A stretch of DNA of 64,000 nt from a virus (IMGVR_UViG_3300025121_000282:186001-250000); one strand, 5' to 3'. Counted from the first letter of the stretch, positions 1 to 7,069 are shown. Made by a program: numbers and translations. The notes: generated by a model not told the origin, from the letters alone.

Positions 1-1
1 T

Positions 2-586
2 GTCAGCCACCACTGTCTGAGGGGGGAACAGGTTCGTATCCCTCAAGAAAAAATTGGTGACCTTCCGGACTCTGACTTCTACGAAGATGATGTCGTTGCT
101 TTTACCCGAGACCATGCTTGGCCCAAGGGCACTGAGCTTGTGGTTTGCAACATCGATTATAACAGTGACATGAGAACTGTCAGGCACTACAGTGTGGGGC
201 CCAAAGACGGTGGCACTACCTACGCCGACACGGAAGACCTGCGGCTTGTCTCGCGTGGAAACGTGTGGAAGAAGTATCACGGTCTGCCGATGACGTTTCC
301 TTTCCTCCAGGAAGAGATGGACTTTGCCCTGAGGATTGCAGCATGCGACGAGATGAAAAATCCTCGCCAGGATAACATGTACTCCTGGAATCTAGCAGAG
401 ATCATGGATGCCATCAAAGCAGGGGAGGTGGATTGTTTCACCAACGGAAGCATCATTGGGTCCCTGGCAGGTGGTAGACCCCGGCTCGTTGCCTACCGGC
501 TCCATGACCGCGACTTGGCGGAGCGGGCCCGGAAGCACATGCTTACCCGGTTTACGGATGAATTCGTGCGTAGCAGGAGCCGATAA
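2..586 (+). CDS. hypothetical protein, 5' end outside window
   Basis: The reading frame is open from base 2, so the gene begins upstream of the window and about 194 residues are visible. A GTG at 140 is an internal codon or a weak alternative start without a Shine-Dalgarno (SD) sequence. The protein is soluble and mixed charged, with no recognised domain; the C-terminus is very basic (FVRSRSR). The TAA stop shares one base with the ATG of the next gene, which suggests translational coupling. Function unknown. Confidence 0.7.
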   Translation, partial: VSHHCLRGEQVRIPQEKIGDLPDSDFYEDDVVAFTRDHAWPKGTELVVCNIDYNSDMRTVRHYSVGPKDGGTTYADTEDLRLVSRGNVWKKYHGLPMTFPFLQEEMDFALRIAACDEMKNPRQDNMYSWNLAEIMDAIKAGEVDCFTNGSIIGSLAGGRPRLVAYRLHDRDLAERARKHMLTRFTDEFVRSRSR

Positions 587-1158
587 TGAACGACAACAAC
601 CTTATTGCTGCCACGGTTTTGCTTGGTGGGCCTGCCGTCTCGATGGCGATGGGTTGTAAGCACCCGATGCAAACCGAGGACGGGCGTGTTTTGGTGTGTA
701 TGGCCCAGGCTGGAGAGTGTCGCCACAACTCGCGCCACTACGAATCCGGGATGAGTTCTGAGCGGGCTTGGTCGCTTCCGCAGATCGAACCCGGCTGTGA
801 CCGTAGGTGTGGGTACAGGATGGAGGTAGCCGACCCATCTGTGGACACCGTGTGGACTCGGTACCACAGGCAATACGATTTGGCCGGGTTTGAGTATTAC
901 AAACGGGCTCAGGACGCTTGCGGCTACAATATCCGTCTTCATGCTCAGCGGAAAGAGCAGGCAAAACGGGATGGGGTACCCATCGACAGTGTGCGTTTTA
1001 CGTACAGTCATGATTCACGAACCTGTCCTGAGTGTTCCAAACCCCAGGTTGTCCCTGCCAACAACTGGGTCGACACGGTTCGTGAGAAACTTAAGGCCGC
1101 GTCTCGTGTGGAAATGTCCAGGTACGGTTATAACTGTACCTACTACGACAATGAATAA
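586..1158 (+). CDS. hypothetical Cys-containing protein
   Basis: 190 residues, starting at the ATG that overlaps the previous stop. The N-terminus is hydrophobic (residues 6-22) and followed by a Cys in AMGC, so a lipoprotein or membrane anchor is possible, but no basic n-region precedes it. A CPEC pair lies near residue 150 and several other Cys/His are scattered, so metal binding is conceivable. I do not recognise the family. Confidence 0.6.
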   Translation: MNDNNLIAATVLLGGPAVSMAMGCKHPMQTEDGRVLVCMAQAGECRHNSRHYESGMSSERAWSLPQIEPGCDRRCGYRMEVADPSVDTVWTRYHRQYDLAGFEYYKRAQDACGYNIRLHAQRKEQAKRDGVPIDSVRFTYSHDSRTCPECSKPQVVPANNWVDTVREKLKAASRVEMSRYGYNCTYYDNE

Positions 1159-1435
1159 AACTAAGCCCACCTATGGGAACCCCGAGCGGGCTTTTGAAGT
1201 GCGTGTTCTCGAATTGCACATCGAGTCACTGGAAGACCAGATAGAAGTATCCAGAGCTGGACTGGACAGCCTCAAGAAAGCGGCCGTCGTCCAGATTCTG
1301 GGTTATAACCCAGGCACAATCCGCACTTTAGGATGGAGTTGTCCGGAGTCCCCAATCGGAGAGTGCGTAGTGCCGCTTCGAGGGAGTGACAGAGGGTGCT
1401 GCCTGTTTTGTGATCTGCCTGACGAAAGAAAATAA
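1151..1435 (+). CDS. small coiled-coil hypothetical protein
   Basis: 94 residues from the ATG at 1151, which overlaps the end of the upstream gene by 8 bases. Residues 14-40 (LELHIESLEDQIEVSRAGL) have heptad-like spacing and may form a short coiled coil. The C-terminus carries a CCLFC cluster. It is the last gene of a three-gene coupled run and is convergent with the - strand gene that ends at 1440. Confidence 0.6.
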   Translation: MNKTKPTYGNPERAFEVRVLELHIESLEDQIEVSRAGLDSLKKAAVVQILGYNPGTIRTLGWSCPESPIGECVVPLRGSDRGCCLFCDLPDERK

Positions 1436-1439
1436 TTTT

Positions 1440-2096
1440 TTAGTGAATGTTAATCTTGAGGGTCTTATAGCCCTGATACTCATCCTTACCTAACTCGTAC
1501 TTCCACCCCAACTTGTCCAACAACTTCTTCGCCTTTTCAAGCTGGTCGGACTTGCCAGAGATGTAGGTGGTTCCGTTTGGCTCAAGCGGACACATCTTGG
1601 GGTCTCTCGGGTCCATTTCCTTAAAGAATTCCTCAGCCTGCCTAAACTGGGTGGGGAATTTCTTCTGGGCCTCTATTCGGTCTTTCCACCCACCACTTGC
1701 TTCTTTATGCTTAACCACACCATTTTCAATCAAAAAATCTAATAGTTCGTCGATGCTCTTACTGTCAATTTTCCCAAGCTCGTGGGTGTACTCGTTCTCC
1801 CAGGCCAGTTCATCTGGGTCTGTAGACCAAGACCTGGAAATCATGTCTCTGAGTTTATCAGCCTCAGGGTTACTAGTGTGGCGGTCGATGTGGACAACAC
1901 CACCGTAATTGCTCACGTGGGTCTCGTTGTCATTTTCAACAAACTCGTGGCCCAACCACTTAGTCGCTGCTTTAATAGCGTCCTCTTTGGTCAGGTTCTT
2001 CTCTATAATGTGCTCGCCGTCTACATCTTCTACTACAACCTTGTATTTCAAAGCTGAACTTGCAGCAACAATTTTTAATTTTGAAGAAAACCTCAT
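1440..2096 (-). CDS. hypothetical protein, AT-rich - strand gene
   Basis: 218 residues. I chose the ATG at 2096 because GGGAGGA lies seven bases upstream; the frame continues 28 codons further back, but that part runs through a repeated element (2151-2174) and has no SD. The protein is highly charged and rich in Lys, Glu and Asp, and the last 40 residues (SDQLEKAKKLLDKLGWKYE) look like a small alpha/beta unit. A TATAAC box lies upstream on the - strand. Its composition is more AT-rich than its + strand neighbours. Function unknown. Confidence 0.65.
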   Translation of the reverse strand: MRFSSKLKIVAASSALKYKVVVEDVDGEHIIEKNLTKEDAIKAATKWLGHEFVENDNETHVSNYGGVVHIDRHTSNPEADKLRDMISRSWSTDPDELAWENEYTHELGKIDSKSIDELLDFLIENGVVKHKEASGGWKDRIEAQKKFPTQFRQAEEFFKEMDPRDPKMCPLEPNGTTYISGKSDQLEKAKKLLDKLGWKYELGKDEYQGYKTLKINIH

Positions 2097-2150
2097 CTCA
2101 ATCCTCCCGTTGTGTATTCTCTTAGTTATAAGTGTTACAGAAGTATGAGC

Positions 2151-2174
2151 GCAGTAATGGCTGCGGGCGGGGAT
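2151..2174 (+). repeat. GCAATAATGGCTGCGGGCG element, copy 1
   Basis: Copy 1 of a 24-base element that recurs at 17638-17661 and 24062-24085 in the same orientation. It differs from copy 3 at a single base. The core CGCA...TGCG is self-complementary around an 8-base loop. Unlike the other copies it has no C-tract in front. Confidence 0.6.
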
Positions 2175-2248
2175 GAACACCCGCTCTCGTGTAAGCGCTC
2201 GTGTGCGTGCGTGTCCGAGTGGGTGTGTTCCAACCTTTACAGACTACA

Positions 2249-2276
2249 TTGACTGACAATTCTGACTATTGAACGG
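2249..2276 (+). promoter_or_regulatory. module promoter for the 2319 gene
   Basis: TTGACT, 16-base spacer, GAACGG; leftmost copy of the module, 42 bases before the ATG. Confidence 0.4.
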
Positions 2277-2318
2277 GAGAGTGTGTCCACACTTACCTGA
2301 AAGAGGGGGTATAAGTTT

Positions 2319-2570
2319 ATGGCCAAACTTTACGTAGTGTCTACCTGGGGGTTCGATAACGATTCCGTTATCGAGAAAGCCCTGGAAGAACTGAACGTGG
2401 AATTCCTGAAAGTTCCACGGAAAACGGACTGGTCCGACTTCAGAGTGAACCTCGCAGGCGAACACATTGTGGCTCTCTCCGAGAGGTTTGATGTGATGAT
2501 TCACCACGTTACAGGTGACAAAAAGATGATTTTTCTGGATATTAAGGGCAGCAGATTTAAACAGAGGTAA
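2319..2570 (+). CDS. hypothetical small protein
   Basis: 83 residues from ATG 2319, with an AGAGGGGG SD eight bases upstream. The compact alpha/beta pattern begins MAKLYVVSTWGF. The gene is convergent with, and directly abuts, the - strand gene 2571-2810. No family recognised. Confidence 0.6.
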   Translation: MAKLYVVSTWGFDNDSVIEKALEELNVEFLKVPRKTDWSDFRVNLAGEHIVALSERFDVMIHHVTGDKKMIFLDIKGSRFKQR

Positions 2571-2810
2571 TTAGAACTGTTGCCAAATATTCCCAGGTGC
2601 TGCTTGGGGGAGGGGTGGCGCAGAGGTTGTCCCTTTTAGAACGAAAGTGGCATCTCCTGGAATGATGCGCACGGCATCTCCGTTTGGTGCACGTTCCAGG
2701 TGGAGAACTCTGCTATCGCTCATCTCGTATTGGTCGAAGTCTACCACATCATCTGGTATGATGGGTTCGTTGCCTTCGGGTAGATATTTGATTATAACCT
2801 GTATTTTCAT
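2571..2810 (-). CDS. hypothetical small protein, - strand
   Basis: 79 residues from ATG 2810. The N-terminal half is charged and the C-terminal 18 residues are Pro/Ala-rich and probably disordered. A perfect TATAAT box lies about 30 bases upstream on the - strand (complement of 2841-2846), unlike the TTGAC/GAA module used by + strand neighbours. SD is weak. Function unknown. Confidence 0.5.
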   Translation of the reverse strand: MKIQVIIKYLPEGNEPIIPDDVVDFDQYEMSDSRVLHLERAPNGDAVRIIPGDATFVLKGTTSAPPLPQAAPGNIWQQF

Positions 2811-2859
2811 GTAATAATTCTACAATTTACCAAAGCACAGATTATACGCTCTCAGAGGA

Positions 2860-2887
2860 TTGACGATGGGTGGCGAGGGGTGAAGGA
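2860..2887 (+). promoter_or_regulatory. module promoter for the 2927 gene
   Basis: TTGACG, 16-base spacer, GAAGGA; preceded by AGAGGA much as in the copies before the two paralogues. Confidence 0.5.
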
Positions 2888-2926
2888 CCCCAGAAGAGAG
2901 AATCAATCAACTAACTGAGATGGAGA

Positions 2927-3409
2927 ATGAAAATGTCTGGTCGTCGCCCCCGAATCGTCGCTTCTTCCCTCGCCCTTCTCGCCCTTCTCGCCCCCGCGAA
3001 CGCTGCCCCTGAGGAGCAGGGGCAGGAGCCGGTCACGGATGGCCTCCCTGGACCCATCGTGACGCCCGAGCCCGAGCCGGTCCTGGAGCCCGTCTCGCCC
3101 CCCACGGCTGCTCTGCAGCAGAAGGCCCCGGCGCCCCTCTGTCTCTGCGGATGCCTCGTGCAGACCTCCTCGGTTCGTCGCCTCTTCCGCCAGGGCCACG
3201 ACGCCCGCCTCGTGGGCTTCGTCGCTCGTGGCAAGCTGGCCGATGGCTCCGAGCCGAGCCCCGAGCAGACCGCAGCGGCGAACCAGATCCGGAGTGCCAA
3301 GGCTTGGACCGCCGCCCGCCGTCTCCCGCCGGTCCTGGAGGCCGCGACCCAGGAGGAAATCTCGGCCACGGAGCAGGCGGGAGAGGCCACTGCTTCCAAC
3401 GTGGGCTGA
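2927..3409 (+). CDS. CxCGC/GHDAR putative zinc protein, paralogue 1
   Basis: 160 residues, start ATG 2927. The core PLCLCGCLVQTS (about residues 71-82) followed by FRQGHDAR is shared with the proteins at 18505 and 26000. Three closely spaced Cys plus the His suggest a small metal site; related CxCGC...PGHDAR stretches are known to me from phage and actinobacterial hypothetical proteins. The N-terminus differs from its paralogues: a basic start then SLALLALLAPANAA resembles a cleavable signal peptide, whereas the others carry Lys/Thr/Ser tails. A Pro/Glu linker and an Ala-rich C-terminal region ending ASNVG follow. The stop is directly followed by a promoter for a candidate RNA. Function unknown. 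Confidence 0.65.
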   Translation: MKMSGRRPRIVASSLALLALLAPANAAPEEQGQEPVTDGLPGPIVTPEPEPVLEPVSPPTAALQQKAPAPLCLCGCLVQTSSVRRLFRQGHDARLVGFVARGKLADGSEPSPEQTAAANQIRSAKAWTAARRLPPVLEAATQEEISATEQAGEATASNVG

Positions 3410-3437
3410 TTGACCTGTGTCCCCACCGGGTGAAGAA
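3410..3437 (+). promoter_or_regulatory. module promoter for candidate RNA at 3441
   Basis: TTGACC, 16-base spacer, GAAGAA, starting one base after the upstream stop codon. No ORF with an SD follows; a stem-loop RNA candidate does. Confidence 0.6.
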
Positions 3438-3440
3438 TTG

Positions 3441-3554
3441 CAAGACCCGGCTGGAAGTCCTAACTGCAGCGGCCCCTCCCTGTTCATCCTCCCTGTTCAC
3501 AGTGAGGCCCAACATGGACCATCCAATGCTTCGGGGATTCTCAGTCGGGTCTTG
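3441..3554 (+). ncRNA. candidate structured RNA F
   Basis: A perfect 9-bp closing stem (CAAGACCCG at 3441-3449 with CGGGTCTTG at 3546-3554) encloses about 96 bases. Inside are a GTCC/GGAC pairing and a direct repeat of TCCTCCCTGTTCA. It begins four bases after the GAAGAA box of a module promoter and ends just before the next promoter. No convincing ORF lies inside. Size and layout match the other candidates at 17-24 kb, but no known RNA family is recognised. Confidence 0.45.
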
Positions 3555-3565
3555 TTGTATCTGGG

Positions 3566-3593
3566 TTGACCCGGTTTGTTTCCATGTGAAGAA
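3566..3593 (+). promoter_or_regulatory. module promoter for 3614-3851
   Basis: TTGACC, 16-base spacer ending TTTCCATGT, GAAGAA; followed by AAGGAGGA. Confidence 0.6.
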
Positions 3594-3613
3594 TTATAAG
3601 GAGGAACTATAAA

Positions 3614-3664
3614 ATGGCCCCAGTTCACCCTGCGATCCAGTACCTCAAAGACTTGAGGCTCTGA
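3614..3664 (+). pseudogene. truncated 5' copy of the 3848 gene
   Basis: A 16-codon ORF with a strong AAGGAGG SD and a full promoter, ending in QYLKDLRL. The 22 bases CAGTACCTCAAAGACTTGAGG-CT at about 3639-3660 recur exactly inside the gene at 3848-4090, where they encode the same QYLKDLRL. This looks like a duplicated gene that lost everything after residue 16. It may persist as a leader peptide for 3666. Confidence 0.5.
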
Positions 3665-3665
3665 G

Positions 3666-3851
3666 TTGGACTTCACCCGTGCCTCGGTGTGGGTTGACCC
3701 CGACTACTGTCCGCCGAATGATGACAAGACCTTCCGGGTGGACCTCCCCAACAAAGACGTGTTTGTCATCGTTTACCTGCCCGGTGCTGTAGGCCTGAAC
3801 GGCTCGGAAGTGGGCGGGGAATACGGAGATTACGAGGAGTTCGAAAAATGA
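3666..3851 (+). CDS. small acidic hypothetical protein
   Basis: 61 residues if TTG 3666 is used, immediately after the stop of the 16-codon ORF; an internal GTG at about 3687 is an alternative. There is no SD of its own, so expression would depend on re-initiation. The protein is acidic, with an internal beta-rich stretch (DVFVIVYLPGAVGL). The stop overlaps the next ATG (ATGA). Confidence 0.45.
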   Translation: MDFTRASVWVDPDYCPPNDDKTFRVDLPNKDVFVIVYLPGAVGLNGSEVGGEYGDYEEFEK

Positions 3852-4090
3852 GCCTCCCCCACAACGACCCCCAAGTTCTCGGCTATTACCACCAGTACCT
3901 CAAAGACTTGAGGCTGGTTCTGGGTGACCTTGAGTTTTCTCCCAACCTTAACGTGGAGAAAATCATCTGGAAGGGTGCGGAAATCGCAGCCTTGGCGGGG
4001 TACAGCGGGGCATCCAACGATGGTGGTGGTTGGAAACACGTTCTGGAGGGGACCCTGAACTTGTTGTACCGGAGATCAATCGTGGGTTGA
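3848..4090 (+). CDS. hypothetical protein, parent of truncated copy
   Basis: 80 residues, ATG overlapping the upstream stop. Helical N-terminal half (HQYLKDLRLVLGDLEF), then a Gly-rich segment. It contains the 22-base sequence duplicated at about 3639-3660. Its TGA stop lies inside the next TTGACC box (GGT TGA CC). Function unknown. Confidence 0.6.
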   Translation: MSLPHNDPQVLGYYHQYLKDLRLVLGDLEFSPNLNVEKIIWKGAEIAALAGYSGASNDGGGWKHVLEGTLNLLYRRSIVG

Positions 4091-4126
4091 CCACAATCCA
4101 CCAGATAACAAATAGGGGTTTTAGTC

Positions 4127-4381
4127 ATGATATCAGTCTCCGCTGATACAGACCCAGATTTCCTTGCGGCAGTAAACCAGATGGTCGCACAAAACATCGC
4201 CGGTCGGGGGGCGCCTGACCGGGTAAAAATAACCATTCAGAACACTAGCGTTTACTTTCAGGGTCCGGTGAGTTTCCTCGATAGTACCGACCTGGAGCGA
4301 CTTTGCGGATGGCCGGTCCGAGTGTGGTACCACGACCTCACTTCGTTTTTGGTTTGTTACCAGAAGCCAAACCGGGATTGA
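4127..4381 (+). CDS. hypothetical small protein
   Basis: 84 residues from ATG 4127, SD AGGGG. A TTGACC box starts at 4087 but no GAANNN box is found at the usual spacing, so this promoter is doubtful. The protein mixes helical and beta segments and ends NRD; its TGA stop lies within the TTGACC at 4378. Confidence 0.6.
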   Translation: MISVSADTDPDFLAAVNQMVAQNIAGRGAPDRVKITIQNTSVYFQGPVSFLDSTDLERLCGWPVRVWYHDLTSFLVCYQKPNRD

Positions 4382-4405
4382 CCACAACACTCTCCAGACG
4401 AAGAG
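4378..4405 (+). promoter_or_regulatory. module promoter for the 4441 gene
   Basis: TTGACC, 16-base spacer, GAAGAG; the stop of the 4127 gene lies in the first box. Confidence 0.5.
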
Positions 4406-4440
4406 TACCAGACAGAAACCATTATAGGGAGTATTTCAAC

Positions 4441-4650
4441 TTGATTCACCTTTTCTTTCTCGCCATGGCCTCCAGCCTTTCTCCCAACGCCTCCAGCCTC
4501 GACCTGAGTAACATCCCCCACGAGTTTGGGGACACCCGCTACGACGGCAAATGTTGGGAGACGCCCGTCCACCTTATGGACCGTGGTCGCACGATCATTA
4601 TCCGGAAGTGTGAGGGGTGGAAGAACGCAGTGGTCATCCAGTCGAACTGA
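4441..4650 (+). CDS. hypothetical small protein, TTG start preferred
   Basis: 69 residues from TTG 4441, chosen because AGGGAG lies nine bases upstream; the ATG at 4465 has no SD. With the TTG start the N-terminus is hydrophobic (MIHLFFLAM). The rest is polar with two Cys. Function unknown. Confidence 0.45.
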   Translation: MIHLFFLAMASSLSPNASSLDLSNIPHEFGDTRYDGKCWETPVHLMDRGRTIIIRKCEGWKNAVVIQSN

Positions 4651-4678
4651 TTACAACACCATTCAGGAGGACTCTAAA

Positions 4679-4960
4679 ATGTGGCATCCCATTCAGTGCG
4701 GGCGGCCTCGCCATGAGGCTGACCACCCGTTCACGCTATTCGGTGAACTTGTCAAGTACGGAGACACACTGGAGTTCCTCCTACCTGACGGCCATGTCCA
4801 CCCCCCGGTCATGGTTCATGGGGGAAGTGAAAACATCATGGGCGGCACGACGGAGGTGTATGTCTACCTGACTCTGCACGGTCTGTCTGTCAGATATGGG
4901 TTTGGTGCTCTCGCCCAATGCATGGTGAGTGCACGTAAAGCCACCCCGACTCCCGGTTGA
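4679..4960 (+). CDS. hypothetical protein
   Basis: 93 residues from ATG 4679 behind a strong AGGAGGA SD. His-rich N-terminal half (CGRPRHEADHPF, DGHVHPPVMVHGG) and a beta-rich centre. It ends in Gly with its TGA in the TTGACT box at 4957. No family recognised. Confidence 0.6.
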   Translation: MWHPIQCGRPRHEADHPFTLFGELVKYGDTLEFLLPDGHVHPPVMVHGGSENIMGGTTEVYVYLTLHGLSVRYGFGALAQCMVSARKATPTPG

Positions 4961-4985
4961 CTGTAGTCCGTTTCCATGTGAAAAC
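4957..4985 (+). promoter_or_regulatory. module promoter for the 5015 gene
   Basis: TTGACT, 17-base spacer ending TTTCCATGT, GAAAAC. Confidence 0.5.
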
Positions 4986-5014
4986 CAAAGAATCCTAACA
5001 GGGGGACTAAGACA

Positions 5015-5248
5015 ATGAGCGAACACATGATCAGCGTCGACATCTACGTGGACCGCAACAGCCATCCTCACAAACCCGACTATCAGTACCACGTTTCGGC
5101 GCACCTCGCTGGAATTCCCCCGTTGGGATACCGAATTGTAGTCCCAGAGGACAACAACGGAGGAACAACTTACAAGTCCTACGTGGTGGTCGAGGGCTCA
5201 ATGCGGACACACGAACCCGTTGTGATTCTGTACTGCCGGGCGGTGTAA
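5015..5248 (+). CDS. hypothetical small protein
   Basis: 77 residues, ATG 5015, SD AGGGGGA. It is beta-rich throughout with alternating hydrophobics (YKSYVVVEGS, EPVVILYC). It lies just upstream of the tRNA transcription unit. Function unknown. Confidence 0.6.
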   Translation: MSEHMISVDIYVDRNSHPHKPDYQYHVSAHLAGIPPLGYRIVVPEDNNGGTTYKSYVVVEGSMRTHEPVVILYCRAV

Positions 5249-5260
5249 GGCAACCCTGGA

Positions 5261-5288
5261 TTGACCGGGACCGAGACAAGACGAAGAA
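5261..5288 (+). promoter_or_regulatory. module promoter for tRNA-Leu
   Basis: TTGACC, 16-base spacer, GAAGAA, ten bases before the tRNA 5' end. Because a tRNA gene follows, this copy cannot be a translation signal, which supports a promoter role for the whole family. Confidence 0.7.
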
Positions 5289-5297
5289 TCCCAGAGA

Positions 5298-5385
5298 GCG
5301 AGAGTGGCGAAAAACAGGAAGACGCCCTAGCTTCAGGTGCTAGGGGCTGCAAGGCACTCAGGTTCGAATCCTGACTCTCGTACCA
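5298..5385 (+). tRNA. tRNA-Leu (anticodon CAG)
   Basis: Acceptor 5298-5304 (GCGAGAG) pairs with 5375-5381 (CTCTCGT, one G-U). A 3-bp D stem (GCG/CGC) has a 13-base loop containing GG. The anticodon stem CTAGC/GCTAG encloses loop TTCAGGT, giving anticodon CAG at 5334-5336. A long class II variable arm follows, then a T arm TCAGG/CCTGA with loop TTCGAAT. Discriminator A and an encoded CCA end the gene at 5385. It would read CTG, a codon that suits the GC-rich left region. This is the only tRNA found. Confidence 0.9.
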
Positions 5386-5413
5386 CGGTCCAACAAAGGA
5401 GCACTGTTTAAAA

Positions 5414-5464
5414 ATGACCAAATATAATCTTCTGTTCTACGATTTAATCGACCCGTGCCCGTAG
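5414..5464 (+). CDS. possible 16-residue peptide
   Basis: ATG 5414 to TAG 5464 encodes MTKYNLLFYDLIDPCP. An AAAGGAG lies twelve bases upstream, further than usual. It would be co-transcribed with the tRNA. The support is only the start context, so it may not be a gene. Confidence 0.25.
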   Translation: MTKYNLLFYDLIDPCP

Positions 5465-5622
5465 CATCCCTGCCCGCTTCGACTTTTCTAGGGTACATGT
5501 ACGGTGACACGGGAAGGTTCCAATCCCTTTTTGAGTTGTCTAAACCAGTTTAAAGTATGGGTAACAATAAAATGATTCGAGCACCGCCCCGCTGAGGTTA
5601 TGTTAGTTTTTGATAAAAGAAA

Positions 5623-5678
5623 CCAAATGCCCAGACTGGATGACACCGAAACCAAGGTGCTCCTGTTCTGGGCATTGG
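5623..5678 (+). other. stem-loop, possible terminator or small RNA
   Basis: CCAAATGCCCAGA at 5623-5635 pairs with TCTGGGCATTGG at 5667-5678 with one bulged base, around an inner CACC/GGTG hairpin. No U-run follows. It lies between the tRNA unit and the next promoter, so it could end the tRNA transcript. Confidence 0.4.
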
Positions 5679-5703
5679 CGTATTTAGAATACGAAAACCA
5701 TAA

Positions 5704-5732
5704 TTGACTATAATATGTCTCCATGTGAAGAG
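5704..5732 (+). promoter_or_regulatory. module promoter for the 5752 gene
   Basis: TTGACT, 17-base spacer ending CCATGT, GAAGAG; SD AAGGAG follows. Confidence 0.55.
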
Positions 5733-5751
5733 TCTCATAAGGAGAAACCAA

Positions 5752-6096
5752 ATGACAGACCCTGTACGGTTCCACATTGATGCCATCCCCAGAGATTTCG
5801 CGCCCACAACCGAAACGGTCATCCTGTTTGACGATGTGGCGGAGCTTCACATTGATGTCAGGGACCCGGGGGAACTGTGGAAGGTCTGGTTCAAGGACGA
5901 CACTGATTACCCATACCCCACAGAGCGGATGAGTTACGACCACAGCAACCAAACCTGGACGTGGTGTTTCTACGATTACAACGTCCAGGTTCCATGTGAG
6001 ACTTTCGGAATTTGCGCACAGACCGCCTGGATGACCTACATGTACCTGAGCATCCAGTACAGGAAGGGACGTGAGGGAGTCAAAGCCAAGGATTGA
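5752..6096 (+). CDS. hypothetical acidic protein
   Basis: 114 residues, ATG 5752, SD AAGGAG. Acidic, rich in aromatic residues in the second half (QTWTWCFYDYNVQVPC) and probably beta-rich. It ends KAKD, with the TGA inside the TTGACT box at 6093. Function unknown. Confidence 0.6.
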   Translation: MTDPVRFHIDAIPRDFAPTTETVILFDDVAELHIDVRDPGELWKVWFKDDTDYPYPTERMSYDHSNQTWTWCFYDYNVQVPCETFGICAQTAWMTYMYLSIQYRKGREGVKAKD

Positions 6097-6121
6097 CTGC
6101 AATCCGACTCCATGTGAAGAG
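6093..6121 (+). promoter_or_regulatory. module promoter for the 6141 gene
   Basis: TTGACT, 17-base spacer, GAAGAG; overlaps the upstream TGA stop. Confidence 0.55.
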
Positions 6122-6140
6122 CAGTAAGGGAGACGCCAAG

Positions 6141-6455
6141 ATGGTTATCAAACCTGGGACCAAATCCACTACCTTGGGAACGGGTTTGACTTTCAAGGTC
6201 CGAGACCACCGTGGGACATACGGATTTCCCGGCGACCAGTGTGGGTTTGTGTTCAGGTATGACTACCCTGTCCCCGATACTTCCAGGATGGAAGTCTACA
6301 CAATTCAGGCTGATATCGATCGGGATTGGCATGTGAGTTACACTTCCTGGGTTGGACCCAAAGAAGTTATTTGCGGACCCCATAATGAGTCCTACTGGTC
6401 CACAAACGAAGCGGCTGCCCAAGCCCTTGAGTGGTATTTGAAGAGTAGAGGTTGA
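6141..6455 (+). CDS. FPGDQ/ESYW family protein, paralogue 1
   Basis: 104 residues, ATG 6141, SD AAGGGAGA. It is a clear paralogue of the protein at 10975: both contain TTLGT.LTF, DHRG/DYRG, FPGDQ.GFVF, GPKE, ESYW.TNE and an Ala-rich end EW/ELYLK. The repeated pattern suggests one globular beta-rich domain. It ends in Gly with TGA in GGT TGA CC. Function unknown. Confidence 0.65.
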   Translation: MVIKPGTKSTTLGTGLTFKVRDHRGTYGFPGDQCGFVFRYDYPVPDTSRMEVYTIQADIDRDWHVSYTSWVGPKEVICGPHNESYWSTNEAAAQALEWYLKSRG

Positions 6456-6466
6456 CCGCAGTCAAG

Positions 6467-6712
6467 TCATCGAGGTGGTAGAATGCCCTCGTGCTTGATT
6501 CTTTTCTTATTCACTTCTACTATCAAGTCATAATCCGCCCGCAACTTTTCCCGCAGTTCTTCGCTGACTCCCGCAAAACCAAGCCCCGTTTTCTTTATTT
6601 CTGCCATGGTGACGCTGTAGGCATCGTTGGCCTTTTGGCACTGGTCCAACAGGTCTACCATGACGGGGTCGATTTGGGCTATTCGTCTCAGTTGTTTTGC
6701 GAGAGTTATCAT
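6467..6712 (-). CDS. small helical protein, - strand
   Basis: 81 residues from ATG 6712 on the - strand. Almost entirely alpha-helical and charged (EELREKLRADYDLIVEVNKK), soluble and coiled-coil-like. SD is weak. It lacks the TTGAC/GAA module and is more AT-rich than its + strand neighbours. It converges on the 6141 gene and diverges from the 6811 gene. Function unknown. Confidence 0.55.
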   Translation of the reverse strand: MITLAKQLRRIAQIDPVMVDLLDQCQKANDAYSVTMAEIKKTGLGFAGVSEELREKLRADYDLIVEVNKKRIKHEGILPPR

Positions 6713-6757
6713 TTTTGGCTCTTACATGTGTAGTATCCTGGTGGAATAAAAACACAA

Positions 6758-6786
6758 TTGACCATAGTATGTTCCGGTATGAAGAT
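6758..6786 (+). promoter_or_regulatory. module promoter for the 6811 gene
   Basis: TTGACC, 17-base spacer, GAAGAT; SD AGGAGGA follows. Confidence 0.55.
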
Positions 6787-6810
6787 CTGTATAGGAGGAA
6801 CCAATTAAAA

Positions 6811-7068
6811 ATGAGCGATTCCGACACCTACTACTACGTTTCCATCGTCTACTACGGTCACAAGGTCTTCAAGTGCCACGGAATGTGCCCCGACGAGGCG
6901 CATAAAGAGGTCTACCTCCCGCTCTTCGAACAGTATGGAAACAGTCTTCCGTGGCACCAGTGTGGGGATGCGCCCACCGAACGGTACAAGGTGGTCATGA
7001 TGCCCTACGTGGCCGACCGCATCACCCAGAACGAAAATGGGGAGTGGGTTGCTTTCACCGGAACCTGA
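6811..7068 (+). CDS. hypothetical small protein
   Basis: 85 residues, ATG 6811. It starts with a Tyr-rich beta stretch (DTYYYVSIVYYG) and contains CHGMC plus a later Cys, possibly a metal site. The regular pattern suggests a small alpha/beta fold. Family not recognised. Confidence 0.6.
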   Translation: MSDSDTYYYVSIVYYGHKVFKCHGMCPDEAHKEVYLPLFEQYGNSLPWHQCGDAPTERYKVVMMPYVADRITQNENGEWVAFTGT

Positions 7069-7069
7069 A

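Larger units (their letters stand above)
5386..5751 (+). other. 366-base stretch after the tRNA with little coding
   Basis: Holds one 16-codon ORF, the stem-loop at 5623-5678 and the promoter of the 5752 gene. A segment around 5510-5535 (GGAAGGTTCCAATCC) resembles a tRNA T arm, but no acceptor or anticodon arm can be assembled. Confidence 0.5.

Noticed and set aside
3692-3719. Extra TTGACC...GAATGA module inside the 3666 ORF
   Set aside because: It fits the spacing but lies within coding sequence with no suitable start behind it; probably chance.
5465-5560. Possible second tRNA after tRNA-Leu
   Set aside because: Only a T-arm-like GGTTCCAATCC is present, with a mismatch in the stem; no acceptor or anticodon arm can be built.
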